Of a DNA stretch of 11,297 nt, positions 5,256-10,965 are shown piece after piece. Origin of the DNA: an uncultured Eubacteriales bacterium (lineage in GTDB: Bacteria; Bacillota; Clostridia; Oscillospirales; Oscillospiraceae). The position numbers were made by a program, and so were the translations under genes. Numbering within the stretch: the first letter of the stretch is position 1; each line of letters opens with the position of its first letter. The notes under the pieces are model-generated. The model ran no database searches. It was not told the origin of the DNA and saw only the letters and a list, made by a program, of their open reading frames with translations. The stretch covers positions 1-11,297 of the forward strand of contig URCK01000057.1 of NCBI GenBank assembly GCA_900546295.1. The letters are read 5' to 3'.

Positions 5256-6647
5256 ATGCCTAACATGAGCCTGAAAAAGAACGAGATGCCCTCTCAGGAC
5301 CCCAACGTCCGCAACAAAAACTTCCTGGAGGTCGCGCTCGGCTACACCGAGGAGCAGGCACTGGACGAAGCCGCCCGCTGCCTGAACTGCAAGAATCATC
5401 CCTGCGTTTCCGGCTGCCCGGTGCAGGTCAAGATCCCCGAATTTATTAAGAAGATCACCGAGAAGGACTATGAGGGCGCCTATCAGGTCATCCACGAGAC
5501 CTCCTCTCTCCCCGCTGTCTGCGGCCGTGTCTGCCCGCAGGAGACGCAGTGCGAATCCAAGTGCATCCGCGGCATCAAGGGCGAGCCGGTCGGCATCGGC
5601 CGTCTCGAGCGCTTTGTTGCCGACTGGCACAATGCAAACGTGCAGGAGGCCCCCGCAAAGCCCATTTCCAACGGCCACAAGGTCGCCGTCATCGGCTCCG
5701 GCCCCAGCGGTCTTACCTGCGCGGGCGACCTTGCCAAGAAGGGCTATGACGTCACCGTTTTCGAAGCGCTCCACCTTGCCGGCGGCGTGCTGGTGTACGG
5801 TATCCCCGAGTTCCGTCTGCCGAAGGCCATCGTGCAGAAGGAAGTCGACGGCCTGAAGGCCCTCGGCGTCAAGGTCGAAACGAATATGGTCATCGGCCGC
5901 GTCGTTTCCATCGACGAGCTGATGAGCCAGTACGGCTTCGAGGCTGTGTTCATCGGCTCCGGCGCGGGTCTCCCGATGTTCATGCACATCCCCGGCGAGA
6001 ACCTCTGCGGCGTTTACTCCGCCAACGAGTTCCTCACGCGCATCAACCTGATGAAGGCCTATAAGGAAGGCTCCGACACGCCCATCATGCCGCTTGCCGG
6101 CAAGAAGGTCGCCGTCGTCGGCGGCGGCAATGTCGCCATGGACGCCGCGCGCTGCTCCAAGCGTCTGGGCGCCGATGTGTACATCGTCTATCGCCGCGGC
6201 ATGGAAGAGCTCCCTGCCCGCCGCGAAGAAGTTGAGCATGCCGAGGAAGAGGGCATCATCTTCAAGACGCTCAACAATCCCGTCAAGATCAACGGCGATG
6301 ACAAGGGCTATGTCGCCTCCATGACTTGCGTCGAGATGGAGCTGGGCGAGCCTGACGCCTCCGGCCGCCGCCGCCCGATCGAGAAAGCCGGCAGCGAGTT
6401 TGATCTGCCGGTCGACTGCGTCATCATGTCCCTCGGCACCACGCCGAACCCGCTCATCAAGAACACCACCCCGGGCCTTGAGGTCAACCGCAAGGGCGGC
6501 ATCGTCGTCAACGAGGAGGGCCTCACCTCCCACGCGAGCGTCTACGCCGGCGGCGACGCCGTCACGGGCGCTGCCACCGTCATCCTCGCCATGGGCGCCG
6601 GCAAGCTCGGCGCGAAGAGCATCGACGAACAGCTCAGCCAGAAATAA
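5256..6647 (+). CDS. nfnB: NfnB-type subunit (GltD-like) of electron-bifurcating ferredoxin:NADP+ oxidoreductase
   Basis: This is the large, bifurcating subunit (463 residues, the usual size), often labelled NADPH-dependent glutamate synthase small chain. The N terminus holds two cysteine groups for [4Fe-4S] clusters: C42, C45, C50, C54 and C89, C93, C99, C103. The FAD-binding glycine motif VIGSGPSGL is at 145-153. The NADPH-binding motif VVGGGNVAMDAAR is at 287-299. The C-terminal FAD contact YAGGDAVTGAATVI is at 430-443. One base separates it from nfnA, so the two are translationally linked. No glutamate synthase large subunit is in the window, and the NfnA partner favours Nfn over GOGAT. 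Expected role: balancing NADH, NADPH and reduced ferredoxin during fermentation. I did not find a frameshift or a missing ligand. Confidence 0.94.
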   Translation: MPNMSLKKNEMPSQDPNVRNKNFLEVALGYTEEQALDEAARCLNCKNHPCVSGCPVQVKIPEFIKKITEKDYEGAYQVIHETSSLPAVCGRVCPQETQCESKCIRGIKGEPVGIGRLERFVADWHNANVQEAPAKPISNGHKVAVIGSGPSGLTCAGDLAKKGYDVTVFEALHLAGGVLVYGIPEFRLPKAIVQKEVDGLKALGVKVETNMVIGRVVSIDELMSQYGFEAVFIGSGAGLPMFMHIPGENLCGVYSANEFLTRINLMKAYKEGSDTPIMPLAGKKVAVVGGGNVAMDAARCSKRLGADVYIVYRRGMEELPARREEVEHAEEEGIIFKTLNNPVKINGDDKGYVASMTCVEMELGEPDASGRRRPIEKAGSEFDLPVDCVIMSLGTTPNPLIKNTTPGLEVNRKGGIVVNEEGLTSHASVYAGGDAVTGAATVILAMGAGKLGAKSIDEQLSQK

Positions 6648-6656
6648 ACACAACCA

Positions 6657-6688
6657 GAAACGCGCAGAAGGCCGCTTCTGCGCGTTTC
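6657..6688 (+). terminator. 14-bp stem-loop after nfnB, probable terminator
   Basis: GAAACGCGCAGAAG (6657-6670) and CTTCTGCGCGTTTC (6675-6688) are perfectly complementary with loop GCCG. Only three T end the 3' arm before CCC, so termination may be incomplete; the pyrophosphatase start is 29 bases further on and I see no separate promoter between them. It may set a lower level of the downstream gene. Confidence 0.65.
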
Positions 6689-6717
6689 CCATCCGCAATC
6701 AAGGGAGAGAAGTTATT

Positions 6718-7248
6718 ATGAATCTTTGGCATGACCTTGCACCGGCGCGCGTGCGCCCCGAGGACTTTTTCGCCGTCATCGAGATCGAAAAAGGCTCGAA
6801 AAACAAATATGAAATGGACAAGGAAACGGGCGCGCTGCGTCTTGACCGCATCCTCTACACCTCCACCCACTATCCCGCCAACTACGGTTTCATCCCCCGC
6901 ACCTGGGCGGACGACGGCGACCCTCTGGACGTGCTCGTGCTCTGCTCGGAATGCATCCGTCCGCTGAGCCTTGTGGAGTGCTACCCCATCGGCGTCATCT
7001 CGATGGAGGATAGCGGCAGTCTCGATGAGAAGATCATCGCGATTCCCTTCCAGGACCCGACCTATAATACTTATCAGGACATCTCGGAGCTGCCGAACCA
7101 CGTGGCAAGCGAGATCCGCCACTTCTTCCGCGTCTACAAGAGCCTCGAGGGCAAGGAGACCATCGTCAGCGACGTCCTCGGCCGCGAAGAGGCCATCAAA
7201 ATCATTATCAAGTGCCAGGACGCCTATATTGAGAAGTATTGCAAATAA
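6718..7248 (+). CDS. ppa: inorganic pyrophosphatase, soluble family I
   Basis: This cytoplasmic Mg-dependent enzyme hydrolyses diphosphate to phosphate, pulling biosynthetic reactions forward. The 176 residues match family I length. The signature DGDPLDV is at 66-72, giving the metal ligands D66, D68 and D71; D98 and D103 correspond to the other two active-site aspartates. K30-Y31-E32, R44, Y56 and Y140-K141 match further known active-site positions of the E. coli enzyme. The frame is open upstream to 6400, but that part overlaps nfnB; the start at 6718 is chosen because AGGGAG lies 10 bases upstream and family homology begins here. Many Firmicutes use the unrelated family II enzyme, so family I is worth noting. 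Transcription may be read-through from nfnAB past the hairpin at 6657-6688. Confidence 0.96.
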   Translation: MNLWHDLAPARVRPEDFFAVIEIEKGSKNKYEMDKETGALRLDRILYTSTHYPANYGFIPRTWADDGDPLDVLVLCSECIRPLSLVECYPIGVISMEDSGSLDEKIIAIPFQDPTYNTYQDISELPNHVASEIRHFFRVYKSLEGKETIVSDVLGREEAIKIIIKCQDAYIEKYCK

Positions 7249-7301
7249 CGCACCACAACATATAGTGGCCGGGCGTAGCCACGGCAGACCGGAGAGAAAA
7301 G

Positions 7302-7325
7302 AAAAAAGCGGCGCGAGCAGCGCCG
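7302..7325 (-). terminator. intrinsic terminator for the permease transcript
   Basis: On the minus strand CGGCGC (7320-7325) pairs with GCGCCG (7309-7314) around a 5-base loop, then one C and six T (7302-7307), with another T-rich run after. This is a canonical Rho-independent terminator facing the permease gene. Confidence 0.8.
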
Positions 7326-7331
7326 TGTACG

Positions 7332-7375
7332 CGAAGAAGTGGCAGGCAAAATGCCTGCCACTTCTTCGTGCTTTT
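7332..7375 (+). terminator. 17-bp perfect stem-loop, terminator after ppa
   Basis: The arms 7332-7348 and 7352-7368 are perfectly complementary with loop AAA; a G-T and a C-G pair can extend the stem to 19 bp. On the plus strand it is followed by TGCTTTT. It ends the ppa transcript and would also be read from the minus side before the 7302-7325 terminator. Confidence 0.75.
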
Positions 7376-7415
7376 GGGGCTTCGCCGCTCATGCGGTATT
7401 GAGAAGGAATGGACG

Positions 7416-8804
7416 TTATTCCTGACTCTTGCGTACATCGTGTTCCTTCTTCATTGCATGCAACGTGTCATAGTCAAGAATGATAGGTTCCCACTTCGCA
7501 GGATTCTTTTTCTGCATGAGCTTTGCGTAAATGAAGAGCACAAGGCCGATGGCAAAGTAGATGAGCAGCGCGATCGTCGTCTGCAAGTCCATTGCAATGA
7601 TCGCCTGATAGACAACGTAAATGACAAACAGGAGCGATTCAATTCCACAGAACTTCCAGTGCTTCACCTTGAACGGGCGCTCCCACTCGGGGTGCAGACG
7701 GCGCATCTTCATGAACGAAAGCACCACGAAGAGATAGACGAACGCGGCGGCACCGACGGTAATCGTGAAAATGTAGTTGATCCAGGCCTCGGGTGCCATC
7801 AGGCAGAAGTAGATTGAGCAGATATAGACCACGATGTTAGCCGCCCAGGGCTGACCGTAGCGGTTCACCTTGTCGAGCATACCGGTGATCTGGTGCTGAC
7901 GCGCGGCACCGTAGAGAGAGCGGGAGGCCGCCAGCCAGAAGCCGGAAAGCGTTGTGACGCAGGTCAGCGCGCCCATCACGATGATGACCATCGCCAGCCA
8001 GTGCATGCCGAGCATATCCGCAACGCGCGGATCAACAATATCCATCGTCTTGATCTCGTCGCTCGTCAAGATACCGCCCACGCCAATAACCGCCATACCA
8101 TACACGCCGATCGTGCAGATGATCGCGCCGATGTAAGCCCAGACGATCTTTTTGTGGGGAACATTGGATTCCTCCACAAGCTGCGGGACAAGGTCAAAGC
8201 CGATAAATTTGAACATCAGCAGGCCAAGGCCGACCGCAAAGCCGCTCACACCGGTTGGAAACCAGGGGGAAAGATTACTGAAGCTCCACTGATCGCTGAG
8301 GATGAAGATGATGTCGGCAATGATGGCAATGACCAGCGTACCCCAGAACATCACGTTCTGTGCGATGGCGAGGTACTTGATGTTGAAGTTGACCAGCACA
8401 AACCAGATCGTGATCAGCGCAAGAGAAACGATCTTGAGCTGCGCGAACGACAGCGGGACCAAATAGCTGATCATAGTCGCAATACCGATCGTTACGTTCG
8501 GCATCGCGGAAAGATACAGCAGAAACATGAACCAGAACACGAACCAGCCGCAGTTCCAGCCATAGGCATTTGAAGCCCAGATGTTTTCGCCGCCTGCATA
8601 CGGAAGCGTAGAGGTCATTTCCGCATAGATCAGGCAAAGCGGGAAAATGATAACGGCGCACGCAATCAGACAGACTAGAGAACCAGGTCCCGACATTTCA
8701 AACCAGTAGGTGATTTCGACCATCCATGCGGCGATCATGCCGCCCGCAGCCATAGCGATCAACTGTGACAGCGTGAGTTCCTTTTTAAAAGAATTGCTTG
8801 ACAT
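7416..8804 (-). CDS. APC-superfamily amino acid permease
   Basis: This polytopic inner-membrane transporter of 462 residues has about twelve hydrophobic segments. Family marks: a glycine-rich first helix, SQLIAMAAGGMIAAW (13-27); PYAGGENIWASNAYG (68-82), matching the P-x-GG element after helix 2; helix 6 with FKFIGFDLVPQLVEESNVPHKKI-type sequence (198-220), the usual F-x-G-F/E...EE...P element; and SRSLYGAARQH (294-304). It most likely imports an amino acid or related amine by proton symport or exchange; the substrate is not deducible. Start: a further upstream ATG (8849) exists, but 8804 has AAGGAGGG 5 bases upstream. It follows the cysteine hydrolase by 78 bases on the same strand with a hairpin between and no clear promoter, so they are probably one unit and the hydrolase may act on the imported compound. 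Confidence 0.92.
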   Translation of the reverse strand: MSSNSFKKELTLSQLIAMAAGGMIAAWMVEITYWFEMSGPGSLVCLIACAVIIFPLCLIYAEMTSTLPYAGGENIWASNAYGWNCGWFVFWFMFLLYLSAMPNVTIGIATMISYLVPLSFAQLKIVSLALITIWFVLVNFNIKYLAIAQNVMFWGTLVIAIIADIIFILSDQWSFSNLSPWFPTGVSGFAVGLGLLMFKFIGFDLVPQLVEESNVPHKKIVWAYIGAIICTIGVYGMAVIGVGGILTSDEIKTMDIVDPRVADMLGMHWLAMVIIVMGALTCVTTLSGFWLAASRSLYGAARQHQITGMLDKVNRYGQPWAANIVVYICSIYFCLMAPEAWINYIFTITVGAAAFVYLFVVLSFMKMRRLHPEWERPFKVKHWKFCGIESLLFVIYVVYQAIIAMDLQTTIALLIYFAIGLVLFIYAKLMQKKNPAKWEPIILDYDTLHAMKKEHDVRKSQE

Positions 8805-8809
8805 ATTTT

Positions 8810-8817
8810 CCCTCCTT
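8810..8817 (-). promoter_or_regulatory. ribosome binding site deciding the permease start
   Basis: AAGGAGGG lies 5 bases before the ATG at 8804. No comparable site precedes the ATG at 8849, whose extra 15 residues do not resemble a transporter N terminus. Confidence 0.85.
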
Positions 8818-8838
8818 TTTTTCGATAGCGGCAACGCT

Positions 8839-8872
8839 GCGCCATCCATCCCGCGATGGGACGGATGTGCGC
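8839..8872 (-). other. stem-loop between hydrolase and permease genes
   Basis: GCGC-C-ATCC-x-TCCC (8839-8852) pairs with GGGA-x-GGAT-G-(T)-GCGC (8858-8872) around loop GCGAT: 13 pairs, one mismatch and one bulge. No T-run follows on the minus strand, so it is not a terminator. It could stabilise or process the mRNA and give unequal levels of the two proteins. Confidence 0.55.
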
Positions 8873-8882
8873 GCCTACTTCA

Positions 8883-9587
8883 TTACACCTCGGGCAGCGT
8901 ATTGATGTAGTCCACGATCTCGTCCGTTTCGCAGACCGTGCAGTAGATAACGTTCATGATGCGCAGCTCCTGCTCGTGAAGCTCCTTTGAGCCTGCCGCG
9001 CAGCAATCCTCGGGGCAGTAAATGCGGAAGCCCTGGTCGGCAAGCACGCGGATTGTGCCGGCTACGCACTGGTCGGTCACAACACCGGTCACGATGACCG
9101 TGTCGATCCCCATATTCTGGAGGAGCTGCGTGTAGTTCGTGCCGAGGCTGACGGAGTCCGTCGTCTTGTTCACAACGATCTCATCGGGCAGCGGTGCAAG
9201 CTCATCCACCATGGCGGCGTTCGGCGTGTTGATGGGAACGAGAATGTTGTTCCAGCCAAAGGTGCTCTGCACTCTTGCGCGGTCCGTACCGTCCGACTTC
9301 AGGCTGCAAATGCGGCCGTAGGTCACTTCGATGCCGTGCTTGCGGCAGGCGTCAATAAGACGCTTGTTGTTGGGGATGGTCACCTTTTCCACGTGATCGA
9401 AGTACGGCTTCCATTTCTCCCAGGTACCGCTCTTCTTGTGTCCCTCTGCGTCCTCGCCGTCTTTTAGGAGAAAATGCTTCTGCATATCAACGATCAGCAG
9501 AGCAGTCTTCTTCGGGTCAATGTAAAAATCGGGCACTTCCGTGATATCCTCATAATAGAAGGACAGATACTTTTTATTGGGCTTCAT
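8883..9587 (-). CDS. isochorismatase-like cysteine hydrolase
   Basis: This 234-residue protein belongs to the isochorismatase/nicotinamidase superfamily of cytoplasmic amidohydrolases. The catalytic triad is visible: Asp34 in LLIVDMQ, Lys141 in VVNKTTDS and Cys174 in GVVTDQCV, the last preceded by the V-T pair that forms the usual cis-peptide. Members hydrolyse nicotinamide, N-carbamoylsarcosine, ureidoacrylate, biuret or isochorismate. I cannot tell which; the insertion at about 42-62 and the segment at 100-130 are not ones I can assign. The frame is open for 38 more codons upstream (to 9701), but ATG 9587 has AAAAGGAG at 9 bases and is where family similarity begins. It is probably the first gene of a unit with the amino acid permease, suggesting catabolism of a nitrogen compound. 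Confidence 0.9.
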   Translation of the reverse strand: MKPNKKYLSFYYEDITEVPDFYIDPKKTALLIVDMQKHFLLKDGEDAEGHKKSGTWEKWKPYFDHVEKVTIPNNKRLIDACRKHGIEVTYGRICSLKSDGTDRARVQSTFGWNNILVPINTPNAAMVDELAPLPDEIVVNKTTDSVSLGTNYTQLLQNMGIDTVIVTGVVTDQCVAGTIRVLADQGFRIYCPEDCCAAGSKELHEQELRIMNVIYCTVCETDEIVDYINTLPEV

Positions 9588-9596
9588 AATGTTGTT

Positions 9597-9604
9597 CTCC
9601 TTTT
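9597..9604 (-). promoter_or_regulatory. ribosome binding site deciding the hydrolase start
   Basis: AAAAGGAG lies 9 bases before the ATG at 9587 and supports this start over the in-frame ATG at 9701. Confidence 0.85.
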
Positions 9605-9631
9605 CATTCATTATTTGATCGTTCATGCGGT

Positions 9632-9667
9632 TTGCCGCAATCACGGCAAGGTCGGCGGCATTCCGCC
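9632..9667 (-). other. two tandem hairpins in the hydrolase leader
   Basis: TTGCCG (9632-9637)/CGGCAA (9644-9649) and GGCGG (9654-9658)/CCGCC (9663-9667) are perfect short stems standing next to each other in the presumed 160-base leader, 27 bases before the ribosome binding site. I could not match them to a riboswitch class I know; loops lack the ACGR of guanidine-II elements. Confidence 0.4.
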
Positions 9668-9752
9668 AATACGCGAAAGGAAGACGTTCAGGCCATGGCA
9701 CACTCCTCTCCTCGCCGCGCCGCTTTATCTCAGTAGCGCGCTGTACTTCGCA

Positions 9753-9761
9753 AATATATAA
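9753..9761 (-). promoter_or_regulatory. -10-like element of the hydrolase-permease unit
   Basis: On the minus strand TGC is followed by TTATATATT, offering TTATAT or TATATT as -10 box. No acceptable -35 hexamer stands at 16-18 bases, suggesting an activator-dependent promoter. The inferred start is near 9747. Confidence 0.4.
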
Positions 9762-9784
9762 GCAAGACGCGGGCCAACTTTTTA

Positions 9785-9799
9785 TTTTCCGTCGGAAAA
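9785..9799. promoter_or_regulatory. 15-base perfect palindrome, activator site candidate
   Basis: TTTTCCG (9785-9791), a central T, and CGGAAAA (9793-9799) are exactly symmetric. It centres about 45 bases upstream of the inferred start of the hydrolase unit, the usual place for an activator. It also fits the loose T-N11-A form of LysR boxes, but the binding protein is unknown. Confidence 0.5.
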
Positions 9800-9887
9800 G
9801 TGGAAACTTTGTCGCAGAACGTCAAAATCACCTTGCAAAGTATATTCGTTTTGCACGGGAATTTTTTCATTTTTTCGTCGATTCACC

Positions 9888-10030
9888 CTGCCTTCTAGAC
9901 AGGGTAGATTAAAAAGCATTCATTTTGTTGCCATTATTGACACGCTGTGGTGCGTGTATGGCACAGCTTTGTGTCATCTAATCTGTAAACACTGCTATCG
10001 GGTGCTGTATATGACACCACAAGCACACAA
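9888..10030. other. non-coding stretch with consecutive stem-loops
   Basis: I find no coding region here. Stems: ACCCTG/CAGGGT (at about 9885-9905); TGCCAT (9929-9934)/ATGGCA (9958-9963) enclosing ACACGC (9940-9945)/GCGTGT (9952-9957), with a 5-base bulge on one side; and GCTT+GTGTCAT (9966-9977)/ATGACAC+AAGC (10011-10024). On the plus strand a weak promoter, TTCACC (9882-9887) 17 bases from TAGATT (9905-9910), would start RNA near 9917 that ends at the terminator at 10034-10083. A small non-coding RNA of about 165 bases is possible but unproven. Confidence 0.35.
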
Positions 10031-10033
10031 AAA

Positions 10034-10083
10034 CACACAGGGGAGTGAAAAGTGCCCGCTTTTCGTTCCCCTGTGTGACTTTT
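10034..10083 (+). terminator. strong hairpin terminator, possibly bidirectional
   Basis: CACACAGGGGA (10034-10044) pairs with TCCCCTGTGTG (10067-10077), and inside it GAAAAG/CTTTTC (10047-10052/10059-10064) continues the stem past a GT/GT mismatch. The plus strand then reads ACTTTT; the minus strand reads TTTTTG after one G-T step. No gene reads into it from either side in an obvious way. Confidence 0.7.
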
Positions 10084-10093
10084 AGAGAGATGC

Positions 10094-10123
10094 TTGCATA
10101 TCAAATGGCAAAGAAGATATACA
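10094..10123 (+). promoter_or_regulatory. promoter-like sequence before the broken methyltransferase gene
   Basis: TTGCAT (10094-10099) and TATACA (10118-10123) are 18 bases apart. The -10 box abuts the first ATG (10124), so transcription would begin inside the reading frame; it would not serve that ATG. It may be chance or a remnant. Confidence 0.3.
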
Positions 10124-10853
10124 ATGCATGCCGAGGTTGAACATCCCTTCGACGAGCCGGACATTGACCGCGAGCTGTACCGCAGCGCGCCGAGCGAGCT
10201 GGTGTCGCTGATCCAGAAGTCGTACAACTGGATGGGCGCGCTACGATGAGCTGTCTCTGCCGCACGGCAGCGTCGTGCTGGAGGCACATCTCAACGCGTT
10301 CTTCGCCCTCTATAAGCAGATGGCGCACCTTGACGTAAGCAATATCTACGTTGTGCAGGACAAGTTTCCCGCGATCATCGAGCTTTATAAGGGCTATATC
10401 GACCGTCTGCCCGAAAAGTCGGAGATCCTTTACATTGCGGCAGCGGACAACACCACCTTCCCGCTGCGAAAGGGCTGCGTCGACCTGCTGATCGACTATT
10501 GCAGCACGAATGAATACGGCATCTACGCCGACGACATCTATCTCGATCGGATGCGGCAGTATCTCAAGCCTTCTGCCTCCGTGATCGGTACTTATTTCTA
10601 CTTTGACCCCGACAGCCGCTCGCTGGAAAAGCTCCGGGAGCTGTACCCGCTGAACGGGCCGCGCAATTACACCCGCGATTATTTCAAAAGCGGCATCCGT
10701 TCGCACTACCACATCGTCAAGCAGGCGGAGATCGGCGTGTCGACCGACTCCGGCGATGGCCTGACCTTCGACTTCCACTGCACGGGCGATGCACTCTACA
10801 TGCGAAGCTTCCTGCTGCGCATTGCAGGACGGCATCAGCAGGAGCCGAACTGA
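10124..10853 (+). pseudogene. broken gene: methyltransferase-like protein, frameshifted and probably 5'-truncated
   Basis: One frame, from ATG 10124 to TGA 10247-10249, gives 41 residues ending SYNWMGALR. The next frame is open from 10212 to the stop at 10851-10853 and continues with YDELSLPHGSVVLEAHLN and about 190 more residues. Deleting one base near 10241 would join them as ...NWMGAYDELSL.... The second frame has no start with a ribosome binding site, and its first usable codon (GTG 10275) lies mid-domain. The C-terminal part resembles a class I SAM-dependent methyltransferase: a strand SVVLEAH in place of the glycine-rich motif I, YVVQDKFPAII as motif II-like, and PLRKGCVDLLIDY as motif IV-like. 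I recall similar domains behind MerR-type DNA-binding domains, but no such domain is visible upstream. Function is lost or unknown. A sequencing error at 10241 is the main alternative. Confidence 0.7.
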
Positions 10854-10883
10854 GCGCGCGATCAGCCACGCTATTTAAATGTC

Positions 10884-10919
10884 AAATGCGCCTGCTTCCA
10901 TGAGGAAGCAGGCGCATTT
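10884..10919. terminator. 16-bp perfect stem-loop between convergent genes
   Basis: The arms 10884-10899 and 10904-10919 are perfectly complementary with loop ATGA; the 5' arm starts AAA and the 3' arm ends TTT. On the plus strand TTTCTCTTT follows. On the minus strand ATTTGACATTTAAAT follows. It probably ends transcripts of both the broken methyltransferase gene and the GGGtGRT gene. Confidence 0.8.
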
Positions 10920-10965
10920 CTCTTTGCGCAATTGTTGCTTTTTTGCTAGTGTATTGGAGTTTTTC

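Noticed and set aside
5235..6698. 487-codon open frame on the minus strand
   Set aside because: Antisense shadow of nfnB, which has complete cysteine and nucleotide-binding motifs. The product is a repetitive Ala/Asp/Val/Leu mix with no recognisable domain.
9474..9912. Two overlapping plus-strand ORFs of 95 codons near the hydrolase start
   Set aside because: They overlap the hydrolase 5' end and its leader antisense, lack ribosome binding sites and show no domain.
9911..9979. 22-codon minus-strand ORF in the structured region
   Set aside because: No ribosome binding site precedes its ATG, and its sequence is fully explained by the stem-loop arms.
9934..10287. 117-codon minus-strand frame over the intergenic region and the broken methyltransferase gene
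   Set aside because: It runs through a strong terminator hairpin, has no ribosome binding site and covers the opposite strand of a recognisable coding remnant.
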